This document shows positions 43,485 to 57,229 of a stretch of 64,000 nt of DNA, one piece after another. This DNA is from Gammaproteobacteria bacterium (lineage in GTDB: Bacteria > Pseudomonadota > Gammaproteobacteria > Steroidobacterales > Steroidobacteraceae). Location: positions 86,524-150,523 of the forward strand of contig JANYHD010000029.1 in the NCBI GenBank assembly GCA_025359205.1. Reading direction: 5' to 3'. The position numbers and the translations under genes were made by a program. Position 1 is the stretch's first letter. Every line of letters starts with the position of its first letter. A model generated the notes under the pieces. The model was not told the origin of the DNA. It saw only the letters and a program-made list of their open reading frames with translations, and searched no databases.

Positions 43485-44509
43485 GCGCTCAGGTTGCCGT
43501 GGCGCCCATGCGGGAATACGCAGGCCGCGACGCCGCCGCGGTGCGCGAGGAAGTCATCGCCTCCGAGCAGCCTGCCGTGCTGCGTGGCTTTGTCAGCGAC
43601 TGGCCGGCCGTGCGCGCCGGAGCGAAATCCGCGGCGAGCCTGGTGACCTACCTGCGCCGCTTCCAGGGCGGCAGCCCTGTCGATGCGATCATGACACCGC
43701 CCGAGGTCGGCGGACGCGTGTTCTACGACTCGGCCATGAGCGGCTTCAACTTCGTGCGCAATCGGCTGCCGTTGGCCACCGTCGCCGAGCAGGTGCTGCG
43801 CTACGAAACATTCAAGGATCCGCCGGCGGTGGCCGCGCAGAGCGCGCTGCTGCGCGATTGCCTGCCCGGGTTCACGGATGAGAACCACCTGCCGCTGTTG
43901 GCGGCGGACATACTGCCGCGCATCTGGCTGGGCAACGCCATCACCACGCCAACACACCTCGATGAATGGAACAACATCGGTTGCGTGATTGCCGGCCGGC
44001 GGCGCTTCACGCTGTTCCCGCCCGAGCAGATCGTGAATCTCTACATCGGCCCGCTGGATTTCGCGCCCACGGGCGCACCGATGAGCCTGGTGCGCCTGCA
44101 CGCACCGGACTACGAGCGCTTTCCGCGATTCCGGACCGCGTTGGCCGCGGCGCTGACCGCCGAGCTCGGTCCGGGAGATGCGATCTACATTCCGCCGCTG
44201 TGGTGGCATCACGTCGAATCGCTGGAGCGCTTCAATGCGCTGGTGAACTACTGGTGGCATGCGCAGGGTGGCGCGCCCGCAGGCGAACTGTCGGGGTTTG
44301 ATAGCCTGCAGCACGCCATCCTCAACCTGAGGCGGCTCCCGTCGGGCACGCGAGCGGCGTGGCGGTCGCTGTTCGATCATTATGTGTTTGGGCCACGCGA
44401 AGACGTTACGGCGCATATTCCGCCCGAGCGGCGTGGAATCCTCGGCGATGTGCCACCGGCCGAGGCGGCGGCGCTGCGCGCCCAGCTGGCGAATCGGCTG
44501 AAGAGTTGA
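43481..44509 (+). CDS. JmjC/cupin_8-type dioxygenase-like protein
   Basis: A 342-residue cupin_8 (JmjC-related) protein. Fe(II) ligands are visible as HLDEWNN (His-x-Asp) and a distal histidine in 'WWHHVESLERFNALVNYWW'. 'AGRRRFTLFPPEQ' (2-oxoglutarate-binding strand) and 'GDAIYIPP' are typical of this group of hydroxylases and demethylases. The start overlaps the halogenase stop (GTGA). Cupin_8 genes recur beside TonB-receptor-linked halogenases, which suggests joint modification of one substrate; what that is remains unknown. Confidence 0.82.
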   Translation: MSAQVAVAPMREYAGRDAAAVREEVIASEQPAVLRGFVSDWPAVRAGAKSAASLVTYLRRFQGGSPVDAIMTPPEVGGRVFYDSAMSGFNFVRNRLPLATVAEQVLRYETFKDPPAVAAQSALLRDCLPGFTDENHLPLLAADILPRIWLGNAITTPTHLDEWNNIGCVIAGRRRFTLFPPEQIVNLYIGPLDFAPTGAPMSLVRLHAPDYERFPRFRTALAAALTAELGPGDAIYIPPLWWHHVESLERFNALVNYWWHAQGGAPAGELSGFDSLQHAILNLRRLPSGTRAAWRSLFDHYVFGPREDVTAHIPPERRGILGDVPPAEAAALRAQLANRLKS

Positions 44510-44554
44510 ATCAGCGCCCCAGGGCGCAGAGCCTGCCCAGAGCGGAGCCGCGCC

Positions 44555-45268
44555 TCAGCCTGACTGCGTGCTCTTCGGCGAGGCGAGGTTGCGGATCGAT
44601 TCGTCGGCGAAGAAACGCCGCATCAGCATCGCCTGCTGCAGGCGGCCCTTGCGCACGTAGACCTGGTAGAGCAGGTCCTTGGTGACCTCGAGCAATACGC
44701 CGGCCAGCTGGTCGTCGAGCACGGGCAGGCTCGGGTGCGGGTCGTTGTCGCTCCCGAAAATCACGCGCTTGATGTCAATGAAGGTGGGGCTGTCGAGATC
44801 CGCCATCGCGCGCACGTCGTTGAGCTGATCGAACACGCGCAGCTTGCCGGCTTCCCCGAGATCGACGAAGGCGGCCTGCATCGCGCGGCGGCACATGCTG
44901 GCGAAGGCGTTGTAGCTGGCGCTGGAATAGCAGGCGAGGGCTTCGCGGAACAGCACTTCGACGTCTTCGGGCAGGTACGTGAAACTGAATTTCTCGCGCG
45001 GCCGCTCCACCTCGCTGAACTGCGCGCCGAGTTCGACGCGGTTGTTGCCGAACATCTTCACCGGGAAGCGCAGAAAGATCGGCGCGTTGCAGGAATCGCA
45101 GCGGTAGACCACCCCCACATGCTTGGGGCGATGCGAGACCAGCTCATCAAAACCGGGCACCGCGATCGGTGTGATGTGCGAGAGCACCTGGCAATGCGGA
45201 CAGGTCAAAGCCAGGTTGGCTTCCTGTTCATGATGCAGCCGGCCGCCGGCATCGATGTGCGTCGACAT
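44555..45268 (-). CDS. DUF4145-domain protein with N-terminal zinc ribbon
   Basis: A 237-residue soluble protein. Two CxxC pairs (CPHC at about residue 24 and CDSC about 36 residues later) look like a zinc ribbon. The rest carries a DUF4145-like helical region ('LPEDVEVLFREALACYSSASYNAFASMCRRAMQAAF', 'GEAGKLRVFDQLNDV'). DUF4145 occurs alone and in restriction or defence proteins; nothing near this gene suggests defence. The start at 45268 follows from the position of the zinc ribbon. Function unknown. Confidence 0.7.
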   Translation of the reverse strand: MSTHIDAGGRLHHEQEANLALTCPHCQVLSHITPIAVPGFDELVSHRPKHVGVVYRCDSCNAPIFLRFPVKMFGNNRVELGAQFSEVERPREKFSFTYLPEDVEVLFREALACYSSASYNAFASMCRRAMQAAFVDLGEAGKLRVFDQLNDVRAMADLDSPTFIDIKRVIFGSDNDPHPSLPVLDDQLAGVLLEVTKDLLYQVYVRKGRLQQAMLMRRFFADESIRNLASPKSTQSG

Positions 45269-45420
45269 ATGCGCCTTATATTGACCCCGCGCGGTCTGGA
45301 CAATCCCCTGGACAGCCGTCGCGGTGGACTTCAGTGTAGCCGAAGGATTGCCGCGTGCCATTGGGTATTATCCCTGACGGCGCGCGGGGTTACATAATCT
45401 CGCTCAGGTCGAATCTCAGG

Positions 45421-45467
45421 CGGCGAGCCAGCGGCGAGCCAGCGGCGAGCCCGCGGCGACCCAGCCG

Positions 45468-45475
<8 letters not shown>
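45421..45475. repeat. Five-copy 11-bp tandem repeat downstream of ettA
   Basis: Units of CGGCGAGCCAG begin at 45421, 45432, 45443, 45454 and 45465. The first two are identical and the rest carry one to four changes. The array ends across the ettA stop codon (45468-45470, minus strand) and lies between ettA and the DUF4145 gene. It probably arose by slippage. Confidence 0.75.
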
Positions 45476-47141
<1,666 letters not shown>

Positions 47142-47314
47142 GTGTCCTTGCAGGTGGTCCGGTCAGCCGCGGGAGGGCGCGCATTATCCTTGAGGCCCGT
47201 GGCGTATGCCACCGGCGGCGGCGGGCCAAACTGGCGTGGGGCGCGGCTTGGAGCCCGGCGCGGTGCGGGCATGCCCTTATGGTAGGCTGCGCCGCAGGTT
47301 TAGAGGGCGACCCC

Positions 47315-48271
47315 TTGATTCAGCAGGATCCGCGGACCGCAGTGGCCATGAGCGAGCGGCAGGCGCGCTACGGCTTTCCGGGCGGGCATCCCTTCGGTCC
47401 AGACCGGCACGGCGCGTTCCTGCGCGAGTTCGACCAGCGCAGGCTCGGTGAGCGCGTCACCCTGCTCGAGCCGGCACAGGCGAGCGTTGAGGACCTGCTG
47501 CTGTTTCACACGCCGGCCTACATCGAGTTCGTGCAGCGCAGCTCCGAGCAGGGCGGTGGCTACCTGGACGCGGGCGACACGCCCAGCTTCCGCGGCGTTT
47601 ACGAGGTGGCCGCCTGCGTCGTGGGCGGGAGCCTGACGGCAGCCGAATGGATCATGGCAGGCGAGCGGCGGCGGGCCTTTGCGCCGATCGCCGGGCTCCA
47701 TCACGCCGCACGCGACAAGGCGGCCGGCTTTTGCGTGTTCAACGACTGTGGCATCGTCATCGAGGCATTGCGCCGGCGCCACGGACTCAAGCGCATCGCC
47801 TACATCGACATCGACGCCCATCACGGCGACGGCGTTTACTACGCCTTCGAGGAGGACCCAGGCGTCATCTTTGCCGACATCCATGAAAGCGGCGAAACGC
47901 TCTATCCAGGCACGGGCAGCGAATCCGAAGTCGGGCGCGGCGCGGCCACGGGCACCAAGCTGAACGTGCCGCTGCCCGCGGGTTCGGGCGATGCGCAGTT
48001 CCGGCAGGTCTGGCCGCTGGTACTCGAGCACATTGCGCGCCACGATCCGCAGTTTGTAATCCTGCAGTGTGGCGCCGACAGTGTGGCCGGGGATCCGCTC
48101 ACCAACATGCGCTTCACGCCCGCCGTCCACGCGCAGGCGGCGCGCGACCTGCGTTCGCTCGCCGATCGCCTCGGCCACGGGCGGCTTTTGGCCCTGGGCG
48201 GCGGCGGTTACGACCGCGTCAATCTCGCGCAGGCGTGGACGGGTGTCTTGGAGGCGCTCCTGGAACAGTGA
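47315..48271 (+). CDS. Histone-deacetylase-family protein (AcuC-like)
   Basis: About 318 residues of the zinc-dependent HDAC/AcuC/AphA superfamily: '[14 protein letters not shown]', '[20 protein letters not shown]' (active-site His pair), '[19 protein letters not shown]' (zinc Asp-His), 'LALGGGGYD' at the C-terminus. Substrates could be acetyl-lysine, acetylpolyamine or similar. The start is uncertain: the TTG at 47315 has AGAGGG upstream and keeps the first strand, the ATG at 47348 would remove part of it, and the ATG at 47279 may sit in a -10 element. Confidence 0.8.
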   Translation: MIQQDPRTAVAMSERQARYGFPGGHPFGPDRHGAFLREFDQRRLGERVTLLEPAQASVEDLLLFHTPAYIEFVQRSSEQGGGYLDAGDTPSFRGVYEVAACVVGGSLTAAEWIMAGERRRAFAPIAGLHHAARDKAAGFCVFNDCGIVIEALRRRHGLKRIAYIDIDAHHGDGVYYAFEEDPGVIFADIHESGETLYPGTGSESEVGRGAATGTKLNVPLPAGSGDAQFRQVWPLVLEHIARHDPQFVILQCGADSVAGDPLTNMRFTPAVHAQAARDLRSLADRLGHGRLLALGGGGYDRVNLAQAWTGVLEALLEQ

Positions 48272-48327
48272 GCCGCCCGGACTCGGTTACAATTCCGCTC
48301 CTTTTACCCTGCAAGGCCCCAAAGAGC

Positions 48328-49584
48328 ATGTATTCCGCCAGCATGGACATCGCCGGATTCGATCCTGAGCTGCACGCCGCCATCGAAGGCGAGCGCCGCC
48401 GCCAGGAAGATCACATCGAGCTGATCGCCTCCGAGAACTACACCAGCCCGCGGGTGCTCGCCGCGCAAGGATCGGTGCTCACCAACAAGTATGCGGAAGG
48501 ATATCCCGGGCGCCGCTATTACGGCGGCTGCGAGTACGTCGACATCGCCGAGCAGCTCGCGATCGACCGCGCACGCAAGCTGTTCGGCGCCGACTATGCC
48601 AACGTGCAGCCGCATTCGGGGTCGCAGGCCAACGCAGCCGTGTATTTCGCGCTGCTGGCGCCGGGCGACACGATCCTCGGCATGAGCCTTGATCATGGCG
48701 GCCACCTGACGCACGGCGCCAAGGTGAATTTCTCCGGGAAGTTCTTCAATGCCGTGCAATACGGCGTTGAGGCGCAGACCGGCCTGGTCGACTACGCGCA
48801 GGTCGAGCGGCTGGCGCGCGAGCACCGGCCAAAGGTGCTCGTAGCCGGCTTCTCGGCCTATTCGCGCATCCTTGATTTTGCGCGCCTGCGCGCGATCGCC
48901 GACAGCGTCGGCGCGCTGCTGTTCGTCGACATGGCGCACGTCGCCGGCCTCGTGGCGGCGGGCCAATACCCGAACCCGGTGCCGATCGCGGATGTGGTCA
49001 CGACCACCACGCACAAAACGCTGCGCGGCCCGCGCGGCGGATTGATCCTGGCGCGCGCCAACGACGCTATCACCAAGAAGCTCAACTCGATGGTGTTCCC
49101 GGGCACGCAGGGCGGCCCGCTGATGCACGTGATCGCCGCCAAGGCCGTGGCGCTGCTCGAGGCGTTGCAGCCGGAATTCAAGAGCTACCAGGTGCAGGTG
49201 ATCGCCAACGCGCGTGCGATGGCTGCAGCGCTGATGAAGCGGGGACTGAACATCGTATCGGGTGGCACTGACAATCACCTGTTCCTCGTGGATCTCGGGC
49301 CGCGCAACTTCACCGGCAAGGACGCCGACGCGGCGCTGGGACGCGCCAACATCACGGTCAACAAGAACGCGGTGCCCAACGACCCGCGGCCGCCGTCAAT
49401 ATCCAGCGGCCTGCGCATCGGCACCGCGGCAGCGACGACCCGCGGCTTCCGCGAGGCGGAGATGCGCAGCATCGCCGACTGGATCGTCGACGTGGTCGAG
49501 GCGGAAGGCGCCGAGCCCGTGGTGCAGCGGGTGCGCGTCGGAGTGCTCGAGCTGTGCGGGCGGTTCCCGGTCTACCGCGCGTGA
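48328..49584 (+). CDS. glyA: Serine hydroxymethyltransferase
   Basis: A 418-residue PLP enzyme that interconverts serine and glycine with tetrahydrofolate, the main source of one-carbon units. '[39 protein letters not shown]' is the substrate-binding N-terminus, '[15 protein letters not shown]' contains the PLP lysine, and the C-terminus has '[15 protein letters not shown]'. The ATG at 48328 gives normal family length; the open frame upstream overlaps the HDAC gene and is not real. It heads the conserved glyA-nrdR-rib-nusB-thiL series. Confidence 0.96.
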   Translation: MYSASMDIAGFDPELHAAIEGERRRQEDHIELIASENYTSPRVLAAQGSVLTNKYAEGYPGRRYYGGCEYVDIAEQLAIDRARKLFGADYANVQPHSGSQANAAVYFALLAPGDTILGMSLDHGGHLTHGAKVNFSGKFFNAVQYGVEAQTGLVDYAQVERLAREHRPKVLVAGFSAYSRILDFARLRAIADSVGALLFVDMAHVAGLVAAGQYPNPVPIADVVTTTTHKTLRGPRGGLILARANDAITKKLNSMVFPGTQGGPLMHVIAAKAVALLEALQPEFKSYQVQVIANARAMAAALMKRGLNIVSGGTDNHLFLVDLGPRNFTGKDADAALGRANITVNKNAVPNDPRPPSISSGLRIGTAAATTRGFREAEMRSIADWIVDVVEAEGAEPVVQRVRVGVLELCGRFPVYRA

Positions 49585-49606
49585 ACAGGCCCTAGCAGAC
49601 GCGCGC

Positions 49607-50143
49607 GTGCATTGCCCGTTCTGCAATCACGCTGACACTCGCGTGACCGATTCGCGCCTGGCCGGCGACGGTCGGCAGATCCGCCGGCGGCGCGAGTGCC
49701 TCGACTGTGGCGAGCGCTTCACGACTTTCGAGGCTGCCGAGCTGCTGCTGCCGCGAGTTGTCAAGAGTGACGGCAGCCGCGAGCCCTTCGATGAGGCCAA
49801 GCTCAAGTCCGGCATGGTCAAGTCGCTCGAGAAGCGTCCGGTCGGAAGCGAGGCGATCGAGGACGCCGTGGCCCGCATCTGCCACAAGCTGCGGGTGCTC
49901 GGTGAGCGCGAAGTGCCGTCGCGCCAGGTGGGCGAGCTGGTGATGGAGGAGCTGCGCCACCTCGATGAAGTGGCCTATGTGCGCTATGCCTCGGTGTACC
50001 GCAGCTTCCAGGACGTGGAGGCCTTCCGCGACACGATCGACGGATTGCGCAAGCAGCGTCGGCGCACGCCGAAGCGCAGCGAGGAGCTCCCGCAGTTGCC
50101 GCTGCTGCCGGGGGATACGGACGAGACGGGCAAGGGAAAATGA
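49607..50143 (+). CDS. nrdR: Transcriptional repressor NrdR
   Basis: A 178-residue ATP-cone repressor of ribonucleotide reductase genes. It begins M-HCPFC (from GTG at 49607) with the zinc ribbon CPFC...CLDC, then the ATP-cone '[34 protein letters not shown]' and '[20 protein letters not shown]'. The GTG start is fixed by the position of the first cysteines. The stop overlaps the ribD start (ATGA). Confidence 0.94.
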   Translation: MHCPFCNHADTRVTDSRLAGDGRQIRRRRECLDCGERFTTFEAAELLLPRVVKSDGSREPFDEAKLKSGMVKSLEKRPVGSEAIEDAVARICHKLRVLGEREVPSRQVGELVMEELRHLDEVAYVRYASVYRSFQDVEAFRDTIDGLRKQRRRTPKRSEELPQLPLLPGDTDETGKGK

Positions 50144-51249
50144 CGCCAGCGTGGCATGCGACGGACGAGCAGCACATGCGCCACGCGCTCGGCTTGGCGG
50201 CGCTCGGGTTGCACACTACTGACCCCAATCCGCGCGTGGGCAGCGTGCTGGTGCGCGACGGGCACGTGGTCGGCGAGGGCTGGCACGAGCGCGCCGGCGG
50301 CCCGCACGCGGAGGCGCGCGCGCTGCAGTCGGCGGGCGAGGCCGCGCGCGGCGCCACGGCTTACGTTTCGCTGGAGCCTTGCGCGGCGCAGGGGCGCACG
50401 CCACCGTGCACCGCGGCGCTGATTGCCGCCGGCGTGCGGCGGGTCGTGTATGCGGCGGATGACCCGAACCCGAAGATGCGCTCAGGCGCGGCGCAGCTGC
50501 GCGCAGCAGGCGTCGATGTTGCCGGCGGATTGTTGTCCGCCGAAGCGCGCGCCATGAACGTCGGTTTCTTCAGCCGGCATGAACGGGGCAGGCCGTGGCT
50601 GCGCCTCAAGCTTGGGGCCAGCCTCGATGGACGCACGGCGCTTGCCGGCGGCGCGAGCCGCTGGATCACGGGCGAGGCCGCGCGGGCCGACGCGCAGCTC
50701 TATCGCGCGCGCAGTTCCGTGATCCTGACGGGCTCTGGCACGGTGCTCGCGGACGATCCATCGCTCAATGTGCGTCTCGAGGGCGCCAGCCGGCAGCCGC
50801 TCCGCGCCGTGCTCGACAGCCGCCTGCGCGTGCCGCCGTCCGCCCGCATTTATGGGCTCGCAGGTCAGTCGATGGTGTTCACCTCGTCCGCTGATGTGAC
50901 ATTGGGTGCAGCATTGCGGGAGGCTGGTGTCAGTGTCGAGCGGCTCCCGGCTGCCAGCGGCGCCGGCGTGGACTTGGCAGCACTGTGCGCGCGGCTCGCA
51001 GCGCTCGAGGCCAATGAAGTGTGGGTTGAATCAGGGCCGCGCCTGGCGGGCGCGTTGCTCGAGGCGCGCCTGGTCGATGAACTGGTCATCTATATGGCGC
51101 CCTGCCTGCTCGGGCCGGATGCGCAGCCACTAGCGGAATTGCCGCCACTGCGCCAACTCAGCGCACGACTGCAGCTGAGCTACCAGTCGGCGCAGTTCAT
51201 CGGCCCCGACCTGCGTATCATTGCGCGGCCATTGGACCAGGACCATTAG
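50140..51249 (+). CDS. ribD: Bifunctional riboflavin deaminase/reductase RibD
   Basis: A 369-residue enzyme for steps two and three of riboflavin synthesis. The N-terminal deaminase domain (about 1-145) has the zinc motif HAE ('[10 protein letters not shown]') and '[13 protein letters not shown]'. The C-terminal NADPH-dependent reductase has '[18 protein letters not shown]', '[21 protein letters not shown]' and '[14 protein letters not shown]'. It overlaps nrdR by ATGA. No FMN riboswitch-like element precedes the rib genes, since nrdR abuts directly. Confidence 0.95.
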   Translation: MTPAWHATDEQHMRHALGLAALGLHTTDPNPRVGSVLVRDGHVVGEGWHERAGGPHAEARALQSAGEAARGATAYVSLEPCAAQGRTPPCTAALIAAGVRRVVYAADDPNPKMRSGAAQLRAAGVDVAGGLLSAEARAMNVGFFSRHERGRPWLRLKLGASLDGRTALAGGASRWITGEAARADAQLYRARSSVILTGSGTVLADDPSLNVRLEGASRQPLRAVLDSRLRVPPSARIYGLAGQSMVFTSSADVTLGAALREAGVSVERLPAASGAGVDLAALCARLAALEANEVWVESGPRLAGALLEARLVDELVIYMAPCLLGPDAQPLAELPPLRQLSARLQLSYQSAQFIGPDLRIIARPLDQDH

Positions 51250-51259
51250 GGGCGCTGCA

Positions 51260-51867
51260 ATGTTCACCGGCATAATTGGTTGCATGGGCGAAGTCAGCGC
51301 CGTCGAGCCGCGCGGGGGCGACCTGCGACTGCGCATCGACGCCGCCGGGATCGACGCGGCCCGGCGGCAACTGGGCGACAGTGTCGCGGTGGCGGGCGTG
51401 TGCCTTACCGTCGCGGAGCTCACGCCGCGCGGCTTCATCGCTGACGTGTCGCGCGAGACGCTCGCGCACACCACGATCGGCAGCTGGCGCGTCGGGGAAC
51501 GAATCAACCTTGAGGCGGCGCTGCGCGCTGGCGACGCGCTCGGCGGCCACCTGGTCTCGGGGCATGTCGATGGCCGTGCCGAGCTGCTCGAGCGCAGTGG
51601 CGACGCGCGCTCCGAGCGACTGCGTTTTCGCGTGCCGGAAGCGCTGCGGCGCTACGTGGCGCGCAAGGGCTCGGTGGCGCTCGACGGCGTGAGCCTGACC
51701 GTCAATGAGGTCGAGGGCGTGGAATTCGGCGTCAACGTAATACCCCATACGCTGCTTGCGACTACGTTGGGCGATTTGCGCCTAGGCGCGCAGCTCAACT
51801 TGGAGATCGACCTCATGGCACGCTACGCCGAGCGCCTGCTGGCGCCAAACCAGGAAGCGGGAACCGC

Positions 51868-51877
<10 letters not shown>
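51260..51877 (+). CDS. ribE: Riboflavin synthase alpha subunit
   Basis: A 205-residue riboflavin synthase with two lumazine-binding repeats, each starting with a conserved strand: MFTGIIGCMGEV at the N-terminus, 'GHLVSGHVDGRAEL' opening the second half. 'SVAVAGVCLTV' and 'GSVALDGVSLTVNEV' are the paired ligand-binding segments. The ATG at 51260 is the universal family start. It overlaps the next gene by ten bases. Confidence 0.95.
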
Positions 51878-52983
<1,106 letters not shown>

Positions 52984-53049
52984 CGCGACGTCGGTGAGTA
53001 GTACGCCGGTTGGCGAACGAGCCGCCGGCGCCTCCGATATACTGCCCGC

Positions 53050-53517
53050 ATGGGAAAAGCAGCAGCTTCAGCGCCGCTCGGCGCCACCGGACTGCGCGTC
53101 GCCGTCGTGGCTGCGCGCTACAACGAGGCGCTGGTCGAGCAGCTCGTGGCCGGTGCGCTGGCGGCCTGGCAGTCCGCGGGCGGCGCGGCCGACGCGCTGC
53201 ACGTCGAGCGCGTGCCAGGGGCCTTCGAGCTGCCGCTGGCGGCGCAGGCGCTGGCCCGTACGGGCAGCTACGACGCCGTGGTCGCGCTGGGCTGTGTAAT
53301 CCGCGGCGATACCGCGCATTTTGATTTCGTGGCTGGTGAATGCGCGCGCGGCCTGCAGCAGGTGATGCTCACGACTGGAATGCCGGTGGCATTTGGGGTG
53401 CTGACCACCGAGAACCTTGCGCAAGCGCAGGAGCGCGCCGCGCCCGGCGCGCACAACAAGGGCGCCGAAGCGCTGCACACGGCGCTGGCCATGGCGCAGC
53501 TGTTGCGGCGTATCTAG
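53050..53517 (+). CDS. ribH: 6,7-dimethyl-8-ribityllumazine synthase
   Basis: A 155-residue lumazine synthase. Family motifs are 'VAVVAARYNEALVEQL', 'VPGAFELPLAAQALA', 'DAVVALGCVIRGDTAHFDFV' and 'PVAFGVLTTENLAQAQERA', with the catalytic histidine in TAHFDF. It condenses the RibB product with the pyrimidine from RibD. It sits 66 bases after ribBX and 12 bases before nusB. Confidence 0.95.
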   Translation: MGKAAASAPLGATGLRVAVVAARYNEALVEQLVAGALAAWQSAGGAADALHVERVPGAFELPLAAQALARTGSYDAVVALGCVIRGDTAHFDFVAGECARGLQQVMLTTGMPVAFGVLTTENLAQAQERAAPGAHNKGAEALHTALAMAQLLRRI

Positions 53518-53529
53518 CCCGTCGCAGCC

Positions 53530-53967
53530 ATGGCCGGGAATTTCAATCCGCAGACGGCGGCGCGTGCGCTGGCAAGGCGCCTGGCCGTGCAGGCCCTGTA
53601 CCGCTGGCAGCTCAACGCGGCGCCCTGGCAGGAGCTGATCAATGAATTTGCCACCGACGCCGACATGCCGCGCGCCGATGGCGAGTATTTCCGCACCCTG
53701 GTGCGCCAGGCGATCGAGGATCACGAAGCGCTGGATGCGGCACTGGCGCCGTTCCTGGCGCGCGCGCCAGCCATGCTCGATCCGGTCGAGCACGCGGTGC
53801 TGCTGGTTGCTGCGGTGGAGCTGCAGCATCAACCGCAGCTGCCGTTTCGCGTCGTGATCGACGAGGCGGTGGGCCTGGCGCGGCGCTTCGGTGCCACCGA
53901 CGGGCACAAGTTCGTCAACGGCGTGCTCGACCGCGCCGCGCGCGCCTGGCGCGTGGACGAGCGCTGA
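53530..53967 (+). CDS. nusB: Transcription antitermination factor NusB
   Basis: A 145-residue all-helical RNA-binding protein. 'ARALARRLAVQALYRWQLN' is the arginine-rich RNA-binding start and 'LPFRVVIDEAVGLARRFGATDGHKFVNGVLDRAAR' the conserved C-terminal helix pair. It binds boxA of rRNA leader transcripts with S10. The ribH-nusB-thiL order is common in Proteobacteria. Confidence 0.94.
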   Translation: MAGNFNPQTAARALARRLAVQALYRWQLNAAPWQELINEFATDADMPRADGEYFRTLVRQAIEDHEALDAALAPFLARAPAMLDPVEHAVLLVAAVELQHQPQLPFRVVIDEAVGLARRFGATDGHKFVNGVLDRAARAWRVDER

Positions 53968-53988
53968 GCAGGCCAGGCGCGATTGCGC

Positions 53989-54954
53989 GTGCCCAGTTCC
54001 ATGGACGAAGCGGCGATCATCGACACTTTCTTCCGCCACCTCGGCGCTGTGCGCACCGACGTGCTGCTGGGCATTGGCGACGACGCGGCACTGCTGCGTG
54101 CGCCGGCCGGACTCGAACTGGCCCTGACCACGGATTCGCTGGTGGAACAGGTGCATTTTCTGCCCGGTAGCGCGCCGCGCTCGATCGGCCATCGCGCACT
54201 CGCGGTCAACCTCAGCGACCTCGCGGCGATGGGCGCGACGCCGGCCTGGGCGCTGCTCGCGCTGACGCTGCCGGATGCCGATGCCGAATGGCTGGGAGAA
54301 TTCGCGGTGGGCTTCGGCCGCCTGGCGCGTGAGCACGAAGTCGCACTGGTGGGCGGCAACCTCAGCCGCGGGCCGCTGAATGTCACGGTGCAGCTGGCGG
54401 GTTTTGTGCCCGCTGGCAGCGCGCTGCGCCGCAGCGGGGCGCGCGCTGGCGATGAAGTCTGGGTCAGCGGCACGCTGGGCGACGCTGCGCGCGGCCGCAC
54501 CCTGGCGGTCGCGGACGACGCTGAAGCGCACTGCAGGCTGCTGCGCTCGCGCTTCGATTTCCCCACGCCGCGCGTGGCGCTCGGCCAGGCGCTGCGCGGC
54601 GTGGCCACGGCCTGCATAGACCTTTCCGACGGTTTGCGGGCCGACTTGCCGCGGCTGGCGGCCGCCAGCGGTTGCGGCGCCGTGCTTGAGCTCGGCGACC
54701 TGCCCGTTTCGGATGCCCTGCGTGCCGCGGCGGGCGAGCTGGCCTGGCAAGCGGCGTTGGCTGGCGGTGAAGACTACGAGCTGTGTTTTACGGCCCCGAC
54801 GTCGCAGTCGGCGGCCATCGCCGGGCTCGCCAGAGCCTGCGCCGTGCCGCTGACGCGCTGCGGCCGGCTGCGCTCTGCTGAGGGCCTGGAGCTGCGCCTG
54901 GCCGGTGACGTGACCCAGTTCTCGCATTCGCCGTTCGGCCATTTCGGGGCTTAA
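53989..54954 (+). CDS. thiL: Thiamine-monophosphate kinase
   Basis: A 321-residue kinase that makes thiamine diphosphate from the monophosphate. Motifs are 'VLLGIGDDAALL' (metal Asp), 'TTDSLVEQVHFL', 'ALAVNLSDLAAMGATPAWALLAL', 'ALVGGNLSRGPLNVTV', 'ACIDLSDGLRADLPRLA' and 'GGEDYELCFTA'. The GTG at 53989 is my choice; the ATG at 54001 (Met-Asp-Glu) is equally possible and neither has a strong ribosome site. A hairpin follows in the gap before the kinase gene. Confidence 0.93.
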   Translation: MPSSMDEAAIIDTFFRHLGAVRTDVLLGIGDDAALLRAPAGLELALTTDSLVEQVHFLPGSAPRSIGHRALAVNLSDLAAMGATPAWALLALTLPDADAEWLGEFAVGFGRLAREHEVALVGGNLSRGPLNVTVQLAGFVPAGSALRRSGARAGDEVWVSGTLGDAARGRTLAVADDAEAHCRLLRSRFDFPTPRVALGQALRGVATACIDLSDGLRADLPRLAAASGCGAVLELGDLPVSDALRAAAGELAWQAALAGGEDYELCFTAPTSQSAAIAGLARACAVPLTRCGRLRSAEGLELRLAGDVTQFSHSPFGHFGA

Positions 54955-54971
54955 GCTCGCCGCAATCCGCT

Positions 54972-54990
54972 GCAGCCCCTGAGGGGTTGC
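54972..54990 (+). terminator. Hairpin between thiL and the kinase gene
   Basis: GCAGCCCC-TGA-GGGGTTGC, an eight-pair stem with one G-T wobble, 17 bases after the thiL stop. A second small hairpin (CGGAG-GGGG-CTCCG) follows near 55015. No T-run, so termination is possible but not certain. Confidence 0.4.
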
Positions 54991-55073
54991 GATGCAGGTC
55001 ACAGACCCACCGGAGGGGGCTCCGTATCCTCGGATCCGCACCCGCAGGCGCTATACCCGGACCTAACCCAAAG

Positions 55074-56378
<1,305 letters not shown>

Positions 56379-56381
56379 GCG

Positions 56382-57212
56382 CTAGCGCGGCCCGCCATCC
56401 TTGTGCTTGTCGCGCTCGATCAGCGCGTAGGCCGAGTGATTGTGGATCGACTCGAAATTCTCGCTCTCGACCACGTAGGCGCCGATGCGTGGCTCGGCAT
56501 CGAGTCGCAGCGCCACGTCGCGCACCATGTCTTCGACGAACTTCGGATTGTCATAGGCGCGTTCGGTCACGTATTTCTCGTCCGGGCGCTTGAGGATCCC
56601 GTACAGCTCGCAGGAAGCCTCTGACTCGGCCACGTCGATCAGCTCCTCGATCCACATGTGTTCATGGAGCCGTGCCTTGATGGTGACGTGTGAGCGCTGG
56701 TTGTGCGCACCGCGCTCGGAGATTTTCTTCGAGCAGGGGCACAGGCTCGTGACCGGCACCACCACCCGCACCCACAGGGTGGTCTCGCCGTGGCAGCATT
56801 CGCCGATCAGCGCGGCCTGGTAGTCCATCAGGCTCTCGACGCCGGAGATCGGCGCGCGCTTGCTGACGAAATACGGGAAGCTCATTTCGATGTGCCCGGC
56901 GTCGGCGTCCAGCCGCTGGGTCATGTCCACCAGCATGGTGCGGAAGGAATCGACCGAAATCTCGCGCGCGTGGTGCAGCACCTCGACGAAGCGCGACATG
57001 TGCGTGCCCTTGAAGTTGTGCGGCAGGTTCACGTACATGTTGAAGGTCGCGACCGTGTGCTGCTCGCCGTCCGAGCGGTCCTTGACGCGCACCGGATGGC
57101 GGATGTCCTTGATGCCGACCCGATCGATGGCGAGGTGCCGGGTGTCGGCGCGGCTCTGCACGTCTTCAACGGCCGCCTTGCTGCGTTCGCGTTCAGCCAC
57201 GGCGATATCCAT
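56382..57212 (-). CDS. folE2: GTP cyclohydrolase FolE2 (type IB)
   Basis: A 276-residue type IB GTP cyclohydrolase I that makes dihydroneopterin triphosphate for folate. Signatures are '[12 protein letters not shown]', '[31 protein letters not shown]' and '[24 protein letters not shown]', the last containing the metal-ligand cysteine region. This form works with manganese or iron and often backs up or replaces zinc-dependent FolE. It is 17 bases downstream of dxs on the same strand, so probably cotranscribed. Confidence 0.94.
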   Translation of the reverse strand: MDIAVAERERSKAAVEDVQSRADTRHLAIDRVGIKDIRHPVRVKDRSDGEQHTVATFNMYVNLPHNFKGTHMSRFVEVLHHAREISVDSFRTMLVDMTQRLDADAGHIEMSFPYFVSKRAPISGVESLMDYQAALIGECCHGETTLWVRVVVPVTSLCPCSKKISERGAHNQRSHVTIKARLHEHMWIEELIDVAESEASCELYGILKRPDEKYVTERAYDNPKFVEDMVRDVALRLDAEPRIGAYVVESENFESIHNHSAYALIERDKHKDGGPR

Positions 57213-57229
57213 GGGTCGTCCTTGCCCGC

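Noticed and set aside
44555..45268. A defence role for the DUF4145 protein
   Set aside because: DUF4145 occurs in some defence proteins, but here there is no nuclease, methylase or other defence partner; the neighbours are cupin_8 and ettA.
48067..48327. N-terminal extension of glyA into the HDAC gene
   Set aside because: The open frame continues upstream but only reads the HDAC gene out of frame; the family start is at 48328. The upstream extension of the nrdR frame (49262-49606) through glyA is rejected for the same reason.
49585..50139. An FMN riboswitch ahead of ribD
   Set aside because: nrdR overlaps the ribD start and no conserved RFN-element pattern was seen.
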